DNA from: Thermoplasmata archaeon
GTDB lineage: Archaea > Thermoplasmatota > E2 > UBA202 > JdFR-43
Direction of reading: 5' to 3'
DNA length: 20,451 nt
NCBI GenBank assembly: GCA_021158865.1
Contig: JAGGSX010000094.1
Span: 1-20,451 of the forward strand
Positions 8,036 through 15,556 of this stretch are shown here, piece by piece. The notes beneath the pieces are model-generated. The model was given only the letters and a program-made list of their open reading frames with translations, was not told the DNA's origin and did no database searches. The position numbers and the translations under genes are program-made. Position 1 is the first letter of the stretch; each line of letters begins with the position of its first letter.

Positions 8036-8308
8036 ATGATAACTATGGATGAAGAAATTGCAAGGGAAAAGATTAGGAATTTACTCACTCCGGAAATAGC
8101 TGTATGCAAGCCATGCAGGGAGAAATATAAGGAACTGGCATCCTGTAGTGTATGCGGTAGAAATTTACTTGACCCAGAATACAGAGGGATGGTATATGAA
8201 TGTCCGATATGTGGAAAATTATTCTGTGAAAATTGCTGGAATAAGATGGAAGCAGGAGAGATAACGCATACACATAAGGAGCATAACGAAACAAAAATTT
8301 TTAAATAA
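8036..8308 (+). CDS. Small zinc-binding protein with four CxxC pairs
   Basis: 90 residues. Cysteines occur in four C-x-x-C pairs (24/27, 37/40, 56/59, 64/67), enough for two structural zinc sites in zinc-ribbon or RING-like folds. A histidine cluster (H78, H80, H83) near the end could add ligands. The second half, C-P-I-C-G-K-L-F-C-E-N-C-W, is like the treble-clef/RING-type zinc fingers of archaeal and eukaryotic regulators. No catalytic motif is visible. It lies 10 bp upstream of gyrB and may share its transcript. A role in transcription or protein interaction is possible but unproven. Confidence 0.8.
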   Translation: MITMDEEIAREKIRNLLTPEIAVCKPCREKYKELASCSVCGRNLLDPEYRGMVYECPICGKLFCENCWNKMEAGEITHTHKEHNETKIFK

Positions 8309-8318
8309 TTTTTAAAAA

Positions 8319-10193
8319 ATGACAGAAGAATACGGAATAGATAAAATAAAAGTACTTGAGGGTTTAGAAGCAGTTAGAAAAAGACCTGCAATGTATATTG
8401 GCTCTACAGATGTGCATGGACTGCATCATTTGGTTGAAGAAGTTGTTGACAATTCTGTTGATGAAGCTTTGGCTGGATATTGCAGCAAAATCGAAGTTAC
8501 AATAAATAAAGATGGTAGTATAACAATAAATGATAATGGGCGTGGCATACCTGCTGAAATTCACAGAGATTATGGAATATCTGGTATAGAAGTGGTTATG
8601 ACAAAATTGCACGCCGGTGGAAAATTTGACCAAAGAGCTTATAAGGTGGCGGGCGGGCTGCATGGCGTCGGCGTGTCTGTTGTCAATGCTCTTTCAGAAT
8701 GGATGGAAGTGGAAGTGAGAAGAGACGGAAAAATATATAGGCAGAGATATGAGAAGGGGAAACCTGTTACAAAGCTGAAAGAAGCTGGGAGTGCAAATGA
8801 AACTGGAACAAAGGTCACATTCTATCCTGATGGTGATATTTTTGGGAATAAGCAATTTGATTATTATATAATAAGGAAAAGATTGCAGGAAGTTGCGTTT
8901 TTGAATAAAGGACTTGAAATAAGTCTGGAAGATAAGAGAGAAGGAAAGAGAGATGTATTTAAATATGAAGGTGGGATAGCTGAATTTGTAAAATATATAG
9001 ATAGAAATAAAAATTCACTTCACGATGTTATATATTTTGAAGGAGAGAAAGATAACGTTAAAGTAGAAGTGGCTATACAATATACTGATGGGTATGCTGA
9101 AAACGTTTATACATTTGTGAATAATATAAACACAAAAGAAGGAGGCAGCCACTTATCGGGTTTTAAATCTGCATTGACAAGAGCTTTGAATGAATATGGA
9201 AGAAAAAATATATTCAAAGGAAATGAAGTTCTAAGTGGGGAGGATGTAAGAGAAGGATTGACCGCCATAATATCATGCAAAGTTCCAAATCCGCAATTTG
9301 AGGGACAGACAAAAACAAAACTTGGAAACTCAGAAGTTAAGGGAATTGTTGAAAACATTGTTTATGACAAGCTATCCATATTTTTTGAAGAAAACCCAGA
9401 TGTGGCAAAAAGTATCATTGAAAAGGCTATTGAAGCATCTCGTGCAAGAGAGGCAGCAAAAAAAGCGAGGGAATTGGTGAGAAAAAAGAGCTATCTCGAA
9501 TCTTCTTCATTGCCTGGGAAACTTTCGGATTGCACTTCAAATGAACCAGAAAAATGTGAGCTATTTATCGTAGAAGGAGATTCTGCGGGAGGTTCAGCTA
9601 AACAAGGGAGAGATAGAAAATATCAGGCTATTCTTCCAATTAAAGGAAAAATTTTGAATGTTGAAAAAGCAAGCTTTGATAAATTGCTGGAAAATAATGA
9701 AATAAGGGCTATAATCTCTTCCATTGGAACAGGTATAGGAGATGAATTTGACATTAGAAAAGCGAATTATCACAAAATAATAATAATGACAGATGCAGAT
9801 GTTGATGGAGCTCATATAAGAGCTTTATTGCTTACTTTCTTTTTCAGATATATGCGTGAGCTCATTGAAAATGGCTATGTTTATATTGCCCAGCCTCCTT
9901 TATATAGAATAAAGAAAGGAAAGAAAAGTTTCTATGCCTATAGTGATGAAGAAATGCGTAAAATAGCAGGAAATGGAGCAAGCATTCAAAGATATAAGGG
10001 CTTAGGAGAAATGAATCCTGAGCAACTATGGGAAACAACAATGAATCCTGATAAAAGAATATTAAAGAAAGTCGAAATAGAAGATGCAATAGAAGCAGAT
10101 GAACTTTTTACAATATTGATGGGAAAAAATGTTGAAGAAAGAAGAAGATTTATTGAAATGCATGCAAAGGAGGTAATTAATCTTGATATCTGA
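8319..10193 (+). CDS. gyrB: DNA gyrase subunit B
   Basis: ATPase subunit of the A2B2 enzyme that introduces negative supercoils. At 624 residues it is the short form, lacking the large insert of enterobacterial GyrB. GHKL ATPase motifs are VDNSVDEA (43-50), DNGRGIP (72-78) and GGLHGVGVSVVNALS (112-126). The transducer domain follows at about 220-390. The TOPRIM domain shows EGDSAGGSAKQGRDR (419-433) and the metal-binding DADVDGAH (492-499), and QRYKGLGEMNPEQLW (557-571) closes the family signature. It starts 10 bp after the zinc-protein gene without a Shine-Dalgarno site, so it is either read through from there or leaderless from the AT-rich stretch near 8294-8308. Archaeal gyrases are generally taken to be bacterial acquisitions within Euryarchaeota. 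Confidence 0.98.
   Translation: MTEEYGIDKIKVLEGLEAVRKRPAMYIGSTDVHGLHHLVEEVVDNSVDEALAGYCSKIEVTINKDGSITINDNGRGIPAEIHRDYGISGIEVVMTKLHAGGKFDQRAYKVAGGLHGVGVSVVNALSEWMEVEVRRDGKIYRQRYEKGKPVTKLKEAGSANETGTKVTFYPDGDIFGNKQFDYYIIRKRLQEVAFLNKGLEISLEDKREGKRDVFKYEGGIAEFVKYIDRNKNSLHDVIYFEGEKDNVKVEVAIQYTDGYAENVYTFVNNINTKEGGSHLSGFKSALTRALNEYGRKNIFKGNEVLSGEDVREGLTAIISCKVPNPQFEGQTKTKLGNSEVKGIVENIVYDKLSIFFEENPDVAKSIIEKAIEASRAREAAKKARELVRKKSYLESSSLPGKLSDCTSNEPEKCELFIVEGDSAGGSAKQGRDRKYQAILPIKGKILNVEKASFDKLLENNEIRAIISSIGTGIGDEFDIRKANYHKIIIMTDADVDGAHIRALLLTFFFRYMRELIENGYVYIAQPPLYRIKKGKKSFYAYSDEEMRKIAGNGASIQRYKGLGEMNPEQLWETTMNPDKRILKKVEIEDAIEADELFTILMGKNVEERRRFIEMHAKEVINLDI
10166..10174 (+). promoter_or_regulatory. 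Strong Shine-Dalgarno site inside gyrB for the TTG start of gyrA
   Basis: AAAGGAGGT lies inside the last codons of gyrB, 8 bases before the TTG at 10183. It supports initiation at TTG and coupled translation of the overlapping genes. Confidence 0.75.
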
Positions 10194-12543
10194 TAGGATA
10201 ATTATAAAGCCTATAGAAGAAGAGATGAAAACATCATACCTTGATTATTCAATGAGTGTGATTGTTGGGAGAGCATTGCCAGATGTTAGAGATGGATTAA
10301 AGCCAGTGCATCGCCGCATATTGTATGCAATGAATGAGATGGGTCTTCATTATAATAAGCCACACCGCAAGTCAGCAAGAGTTGTTGGTGAGGTTTTAGG
10401 AAAATATCATCCTCATGGCGACATGGCTGTATATGACGCTCTGGTAAGAATGGCTCAACCTTTTTCAATGCGTTATTGCCTTATCGATGGACAGGGAAAT
10501 TTTGGAAGCATAGATGGCGACAGCCCGGCGGCGATGAGATATACTGAGGTGAGGCTTGGAAAGATAAGTAAGGAGTTGCTGAAGGATATAGAGAAAGATA
10601 CGGTAGAATGGCGTGATAATTTTGACGGGACATTGAAAGAACCTTCTGTTCTTCCAGCATTGCTCCCAAATTTGCTCGTAAATGGTTCTACAGGCATAGC
10701 AGTAGGGATGTCAACGAATATGCCTCCTCATAATTTGAGAGAAGTTGTAGATGCAATAATATCAACTATAGATAACCCAGATATAACAACTGCAGAATTG
10801 ATGAAATACATTAAAGGACCAGATTTTCCAACAGGAGGAATAATATATGGAAGGAATAAGATATATAGAGCTTATTCAGAAGGGAGAGGGCTAATAAGAG
10901 TGAGAGCTAAAATTCATTTCGAAGATGATAACATTGTCGTAACAGAATTGCCATACATGGTAAATAAGGCAGAAGTCATAAAAAAAATAGCAGAATTGGT
11001 GAGAAAAGGCATCATAACAGGTATATCTGATTTAAGGGACGAATCGGATAGGAGTGGCATAAGAATATTCATTAAATTGAAAAAAGATGCAATGCCAGAA
11101 ATAATCAAAAATCAGTTGTTGAAGCATACCCAACTTGAAGTAACATTTGGAATATTGAATATTGCATTGGTCGATGGAGAGCCAAAACTTCTGAATCTAA
11201 AAGGATTGATATATGAATACATAAGACATAGAAGAAATGTTATAACCAAGAGAAGTAAATTTGATTTAAAAAAAGCTCAGGAAAGGAAGCATGTTCTCGA
11301 TGGATTTATAAAAGCTCAAGAAAACATTGATGATGTAATTTCATTAATAAGAAAATCGAGAGATGTAAAAGAAGCAATGGAAAAATTGATTGAAAAGTAT
11401 AATTTTTCTGAAATACAGGCAAAAGAAATTCTTTCCATGAAATTACAATCATTGACAGGTATGGAATATGAATCTTTGAAAAAGGAAAGGGAAGAAAAAT
11501 TGAAAGAGATAGAAAGGCTAACCAAAATATTGTCGGATAAAAAAGAGATAGATAGAATAATAAAAGAAGAACTTACATATCTTAAAGAAACCTATGGAGA
11601 TGATAGAAGAACAGAGATAAGAGAAGAAGAGACGGAAGTTAGTATAGAAGATTTAATACAGGATGAGCCAGTTGTCATAATTTTAACAAATCATGGCTAC
11701 ATAAAGAGAATATCCATAGATGAATATAGAATGCAAAGGAGAGGAGGAAAAGGACTCAATGCAATGAAAATGAAAGAAGGCGACAGCATATATAAAATAA
11801 TTAATGCATCAACACATGATACAATTCTATTCTTTTCTTCAGATGGAAAAGTCTATTCAAAAAAAGCATATCAAATACCTCAAGGAACAAGGCAGAGCAA
11901 GGGCAGAGCTATAGTAAATTTCCTTCCTTCTGGAGATATAGTGGAAATGATTCCAGTAAAAGAGTTTAATGATGCAATAATTTTTGCTACAAGAAATGGA
12001 ATTGTTAAAAAAACATCTCTCGCATTATATTCAAAAATAAGGTTAACAGGAATAAAAGCCATAAAATTGGATGGAGATTCAATCGTTTCAGTTAAAATAG
12101 TTAGAAAAGGAGACAAAATAATCCTTGCCTCTCCAGACGGATACGCCTGTGTTTTTGATGAAAAAGAAGTGAGACAGACGGGAAGAAATACGAGGGGGGT
12201 AATAGGAATGAGAAGGAGTGTTATATCAATGGAAGTTGCAAAAGATGGCGATTTACTTACAATAACTGAAAACGGATACGGAAAGAGAACAGCATTGAAA
12301 AAATATAGAGAAACAAAAAGAGGGGCAAAAGGAGTTAAAACCATAAAAATAAATGAAAGGAATGGTCAGGTTGTTGGGATTATGGCTGCAGATGATGAAG
12401 ATGAAATATTGATATCTACAAAACATGGGATGATGATAAGAATAAAAGCGGAGAATATAAGGAAACAGGGAAGAAATACAATGGGAGTTAGGTTAATAAA
12501 ATTAAATAAAGGAGATAAAGTCGTTAGCTTTGCAGCTCTATGA
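10183..12543 (+). CDS. gyrA: DNA gyrase subunit A
   Basis: DNA breakage-reunion and wrapping subunit of gyrase, 786 residues. It starts at TTG, overlapping gyrB by 11 bp. No ATG precedes the family-typical N-terminus, and the strong ribosome site supports TTG. The N-terminal motif D-Y-S-M-S-V-I-V-G-R-A-L-P-D-V-R-D-G-L-K-P is at 21-41. The catalytic tyrosine is Y120 in AAMRYTEVRL. The C-terminal domain has about six beta-pinwheel repeats and a canonical GyrA box, QRRGGKG (518-524), which marks a true gyrase rather than topoisomerase IV. In the quinolone region (HPHGDMAVYD, 76-85) the residue equal to E. coli Ser83 is Met81, while the Asp87 equivalent is kept. Confidence 0.98.
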   Translation: MISDRIIIKPIEEEMKTSYLDYSMSVIVGRALPDVRDGLKPVHRRILYAMNEMGLHYNKPHRKSARVVGEVLGKYHPHGDMAVYDALVRMAQPFSMRYCLIDGQGNFGSIDGDSPAAMRYTEVRLGKISKELLKDIEKDTVEWRDNFDGTLKEPSVLPALLPNLLVNGSTGIAVGMSTNMPPHNLREVVDAIISTIDNPDITTAELMKYIKGPDFPTGGIIYGRNKIYRAYSEGRGLIRVRAKIHFEDDNIVVTELPYMVNKAEVIKKIAELVRKGIITGISDLRDESDRSGIRIFIKLKKDAMPEIIKNQLLKHTQLEVTFGILNIALVDGEPKLLNLKGLIYEYIRHRRNVITKRSKFDLKKAQERKHVLDGFIKAQENIDDVISLIRKSRDVKEAMEKLIEKYNFSEIQAKEILSMKLQSLTGMEYESLKKEREEKLKEIERLTKILSDKKEIDRIIKEELTYLKETYGDDRRTEIREEETEVSIEDLIQDEPVVIILTNHGYIKRISIDEYRMQRRGGKGLNAMKMKEGDSIYKIINASTHDTILFFSSDGKVYSKKAYQIPQGTRQSKGRAIVNFLPSGDIVEMIPVKEFNDAIIFATRNGIVKKTSLALYSKIRLTGIKAIKLDGDSIVSVKIVRKGDKIILASPDGYACVFDEKEVRQTGRNTRGVIGMRRSVISMEVAKDGDLLTITENGYGKRTALKKYRETKRGAKGVKTIKINERNGQVVGIMAADDEDEILISTKHGMMIRIKAENIRKQGRNTMGVRLIKLNKGDKVVSFAAL

Positions 12544-12550
12544 TAGCTCT

Positions 12551-12732
12551 TGAGCCCTTTCTTCAAAAGAAAGCCCTCGGGGAAAGAACCTTTACATTTT
12601 TTGAGCCTTTTAGAAAAAGCGCTGGCAGAAAAATGTATCAGTTTTCTTTGGGGATGAAACACCTTTCTTTATAAGAAAGGGGTTCTTGGGATGAAGCACT
12701 TTTTCTTTTGAAGAAAAAGGGCTCTGGCAAAA
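12551..12732. repeat. Cluster of four related hairpin elements after gyrA
   Basis: Four degenerate copies of one hairpin design lie between gyrA and the regulator. Copy 1 (12551-12582) has stem CTTTCTT/AAGAAAG at 12557-12563 and 12567-12573. Copy 2 (12603-12626) is decayed. Copies 3 and 4 begin with GGGATGAA at 12651 and 12688, a 37-bp period. Copy 3 has an 8-bp stem at 12662-12669 and 12673-12680. Copy 4 has a 9-bp stem at 12699-12707 and 12711-12719. Loops are 3 nt. In copies 3 and 4 an A/G mismatch sits at the same place and is followed by three further pairs. They may act as REP-like repeats, terminators of gyrBA or relics of a small mobile element. A forward open frame entering at 12708 is probably not coding. 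Confidence 0.7.
12593..12637. repeat. Nested inverted repeat enclosing the second hairpin copy
   Basis: TACATTTTT at 12593-12601 pairs exactly with AAAAATGTA at 12629-12637. The 27-base interior holds the decayed second repeat copy, where GCC (12605-12607) can pair with GGC (12624-12626). The result is a long stem-loop about 50 bp past the gyrA stop. It would fit a target-site-like flank around an inserted hairpin, or a structured 3' untranslated region. Confidence 0.5.
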
Positions 12733-12761
12733 TCTTAAAAAAAGAATGGCATTGTTTATGC

Positions 12762-13556
12762 ATGATAGAAGAAATACTTTCAAAAAAATATATCATATTG
12801 TTAGAAATTGCAACTGGAAATTATTCTACATTAAATCAAATTGCTGTAAAGTTAGGGGTCACAAAGCAGGCTATTTCTGATTATATCAAAAAAATGAAAA
12901 AAGATGGATTGGTAAGCGTTGTGAATGGATATTATAAAGCTACGAATAAAGGGATTGAAAAAATTTTTTCAATTGTGGATGACATTGAAAGATATATAAA
13001 CGAAAAGAAAAATAAATTGAAAATAATAGAAAGTTTTTCTGCAATAGCTGGAAATGATATAAAAAAAGGATGCAAAGTAGCCATTTTTATGAAAAATGGT
13101 TTTTTATATGCCCATCCAAATAAAAAGTCAAGCTGTTATGCTGTTTCTATGGAAAATGCCATGAAGGGCGAGGATGTTGCATTGAAAGATGTTGAAGGAA
13201 TAATTGATATGGGAATGGGTAAAATTTATTTATTGATGCTCCCAATGCCTTATGAGGGAGGGAGCAAGGTGGCAAATGTTAAAAAAATTGAAAATGAGAT
13301 TAAAAAATTAAAATTTGATAAAACAGCAGCAATAGACATAATAGGAAAAATTATTTTCAAAAAAATTGGTATAAAGCCATCTTTTGAATTTTCCGCAATA
13401 AATGCTTCTATAGATGCAGCTCAGCGAGGATTGAATGTTTTACTTGCTGGAGGAGAAAATGAAATAAGACATGCTGTTTCAGTCATAGAAGATTATAATT
13501 CATCATCAATGGAAAAAATAAAATACAGGGTTATACAAAAATTTATAAAAAAGTAA
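12762..13556 (+). CDS. Winged helix-turn-helix transcriptional regulator with unrecognised C-terminal domain
   Basis: I place the start at 12762 (264 residues). An in-frame ATG at 12708 would add 18 residues encoded by the hairpin repeat and is unlikely. Residues 5-65 form a winged helix: YSTLNQIAVKLGVTKQ is the support and turn, AISDYIKKMKKDGLV the recognition helix and exit, and VVNGYYKATNKG the wing. This is MarR/ArsR-like. Residues 66-90 are a charged helix. About 95-264 form an alpha/beta region with M-G-M-G-K-I-Y-L-L-M-L-P-M-P (150-163) and a late V-L-L-A-G-G-E-N-E (226-234) that could bind an effector. I do not recognise that domain. It precedes the citrate-cleavage operon by 94 bp on the same strand, so local control of that operon is a reasonable inference. 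Confidence 0.82.
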   Translation: MIEEILSKKYIILLEIATGNYSTLNQIAVKLGVTKQAISDYIKKMKKDGLVSVVNGYYKATNKGIEKIFSIVDDIERYINEKKNKLKIIESFSAIAGNDIKKGCKVAIFMKNGFLYAHPNKKSSCYAVSMENAMKGEDVALKDVEGIIDMGMGKIYLLMLPMPYEGGSKVANVKKIENEIKKLKFDKTAAIDIIGKIIFKKIGIKPSFEFSAINASIDAAQRGLNVLLAGGENEIRHAVSVIEDYNSSSMEKIKYRVIQKFIKK

Positions 13557-13650
13557 AAAAAATTAAATAAAAAAATAACATAAAAATATTTTAAATGTTT
13601 TTATTTATTTATAATGAAAAATTTTATATAACAATATGTAATTTAGATCA
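13557..13650 (+). promoter_or_regulatory. Extremely AT-rich promoter region of the citrate-cleavage operon
   Basis: This 94-bp gap is almost free of G and C (3 of 60 in 13561-13620). TTTTATATA at 13622-13630 is centred 25 bp before the acn ATG at 13651, which predicts a leaderless mRNA. There is no Shine-Dalgarno site. AT-rich direct runs upstream of the TATA box could be a regulator site, but I see no clear dyad operator. Confidence 0.6.
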
Positions 13651-15552
13651 ATGAATTTGACCCAGAAAATATTGAGTGAGCATTTAGTAGAGGGTGAGTT
13701 AGAGGCAGGCAATGAAATAGGAATAAAAATTGATCAAACATTGACACAGGATGCAACAGGAACAATGGTTTATCTCGAGCTTGAGGCAATGGGTATAAAA
13801 AAAATAAAAACTGAATTAAGCGTTAGTTATGTTGACCACAATACATTGCAGACAGATTTTAGAAATGCTGACGACCATCGCTACTTACAGAGCATTGCTT
13901 CAAAATATGGCATATACTTCTCACGTCCTGGCAACGGAATATGTCACCAAATCCACTTAGAAAGGTTTGCTTTGCCCGGCAAAACATTGCTGGGAAGCGA
14001 CAGCCATACGCCTACGGCGGGCGGGATGGGAATGATTGCTATAGGTGCCGGCGGCTTGGATGTTGCTGCTGCGATGGCTGGTGAGCCTTTTTATCTTAAA
14101 ATGCCTGAAGTTGTAAATGTTTATTTGACTGGCAGATTGCAACCCTTTGTTGCGGCTAAAGATGTTGTTCTTGAAGTTTTGAGGAGAATTGGAGTTAAGG
14201 GAGCTGTGAATAAAGTTCTTGAATATACTGGACCGGGAATAAAAGGGCTTAGCGTTCCTGAGAGAGCAACGATAACAAATATGGGAACAGAAACTGGAGC
14301 AACAACATCAATATTTCCATCTGATGAAATTACAAAAAAATTTTTAGATGGGCAGGCTCGTAATGGATGGAAACCTTTGCAGCCAGACGAGAACGCAGAA
14401 TATGATGAAATAATTGAAATAAATTTGGATGACATTGAACCCTTGATTGCTCTTCCTCACAGCCCTGGAAATGTTAAAAGAGTTAAAGATGTAGAAGGAA
14501 TAAAAGTTGATCAGGTCGCCATAGGAAGTTGCACCAATTCATCGTTAAGAGATTTAAAAATGGTTGCAAAATTGCTCAGAGGAAAGAAAGTTCATAAAAA
14601 TGTGAGTATGGTTATTTCTCCTGGCTCAAGGCAGGTAATTTTGCATTTAATTGAGAGCAAAGAAATTGAAGATATTGTTAAGGCAGGAGCGAGAATTCTT
14701 GAAAATGCATGCGGGCCATGTATAGGAATGGGGCAGGCGCCACCGAGCAAAGGCGTTAGTGTGAGAACTTTCAACAGAAATTTTTTGGGGAGAAGTGGAA
14801 CAAAAGATGCAATGGTTTATCTCTCATCTCCAGAAACAGCTGTTGCATGTGCCATATATGGAGAGATAACTGACCCAAGAAAGTTGGGGAATTATCCAGA
14901 AATTCAATTGCCCGATAAATTCATAATAGATGACAGCATGATTTTACCTCCGTCTTCTCATGAAAAAGTTGAAGTGGTTAGAGGACCAAACATCAAGCCA
15001 TTGCCAGAATTTAAACCATTGGCAGAGATTTTAGAAGGCGAGGTTTTGCTTAAATTGGGAGATAATATAACAACTGACCACATTCTTCCAGGAGGGGCAA
15101 AAATTTTGCCTCTCAGAAGCAATGTCCCTGAAATAAGTAAATATACATTTAGCATAATCGATGCAAATTTTTATGAAAGGGCAAGAAAAAAGAATGGTGG
15201 CTTCATAATTGGAGGGCATAATTATGGTCAAGGCTCAAGCAGGGAGCATGCTGCAATAGCTCCAAAATATCTTGGAATTAAAGCAGTAATAGCCAAATCG
15301 TTTGCACGCATTCATCATGCAAATTTAATAAATTTTGGTGTATTGCCATTAATTTTCAAAGAAAAGGAAGATTATAATGAAATCGAGCAAGGAGACAAAA
15401 TTAAAATAATTTTGAATGGATTGGAAGAAAATATTCTCATGAAGAATATAACAAAAAATAAGGAAATTATTTTGACCCATGCCCTAAGTAAAAGAGAAAT
15501 TTCCATAATTAAAGCTGGGGGAAAATTGGCATATATAAAAAATAAGAGGTGA
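13651..15552 (+). CDS. acn: Aconitate hydratase, short Aquifex-type
   Basis: Interconverts citrate and isocitrate through cis-aconitate. 633 residues, the length of the short aconitase class first described from Aquifex, versus ~890 for AcnA and ~865 for AcnB. The three [4Fe-4S] ligands are C294 (GSCTNSS), C354 and C357 (ACGPCIG). Active-site motifs are GSDSHTPTAGG (115-125), DNITTDHI (471-478) in the start of the swivel domain and GSSREHAA (528-535). All expected catalytic residues appear present, and the swivel domain (about 465-633) is C-terminal. First gene of the operon, with a well-placed TATA box. The next gene starts 4 bp after its stop. Homoaconitase or isopropylmalate isomerase is unlikely, because those are normally split into two smaller proteins and lack this context. 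Confidence 0.93.
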   Translation: MNLTQKILSEHLVEGELEAGNEIGIKIDQTLTQDATGTMVYLELEAMGIKKIKTELSVSYVDHNTLQTDFRNADDHRYLQSIASKYGIYFSRPGNGICHQIHLERFALPGKTLLGSDSHTPTAGGMGMIAIGAGGLDVAAAMAGEPFYLKMPEVVNVYLTGRLQPFVAAKDVVLEVLRRIGVKGAVNKVLEYTGPGIKGLSVPERATITNMGTETGATTSIFPSDEITKKFLDGQARNGWKPLQPDENAEYDEIIEINLDDIEPLIALPHSPGNVKRVKDVEGIKVDQVAIGSCTNSSLRDLKMVAKLLRGKKVHKNVSMVISPGSRQVILHLIESKEIEDIVKAGARILENACGPCIGMGQAPPSKGVSVRTFNRNFLGRSGTKDAMVYLSSPETAVACAIYGEITDPRKLGNYPEIQLPDKFIIDDSMILPPSSHEKVEVVRGPNIKPLPEFKPLAEILEGEVLLKLGDNITTDHILPGGAKILPLRSNVPEISKYTFSIIDANFYERARKKNGGFIIGGHNYGQGSSREHAAIAPKYLGIKAVIAKSFARIHHANLINFGVLPLIFKEKEDYNEIEQGDKIKIILNGLEENILMKNITKNKEIILTHALSKREISIIKAGGKLAYIKNKR

Positions 15553-15556
15553 TAAA

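Noticed and set aside
11880..12344. Reverse open frame of 154 codons inside gyrA
   Set aside because: Shadow of the gyrA C-terminal domain; hydrophobic low-complexity translation is typical of antisense to AT-rich genes.
12551..12732. CRISPR array
   Set aside because: Units are hairpins of unequal sequence with no identical repeats or unique spacers of regular length, and no cas genes are nearby.
12708..12761. Upstream extension of the regulator (18 residues from ATG 12708)
   Set aside because: Encoded by the hairpin repeat, with no ribosome site; the winged-helix fold begins right after the ATG at 12762.
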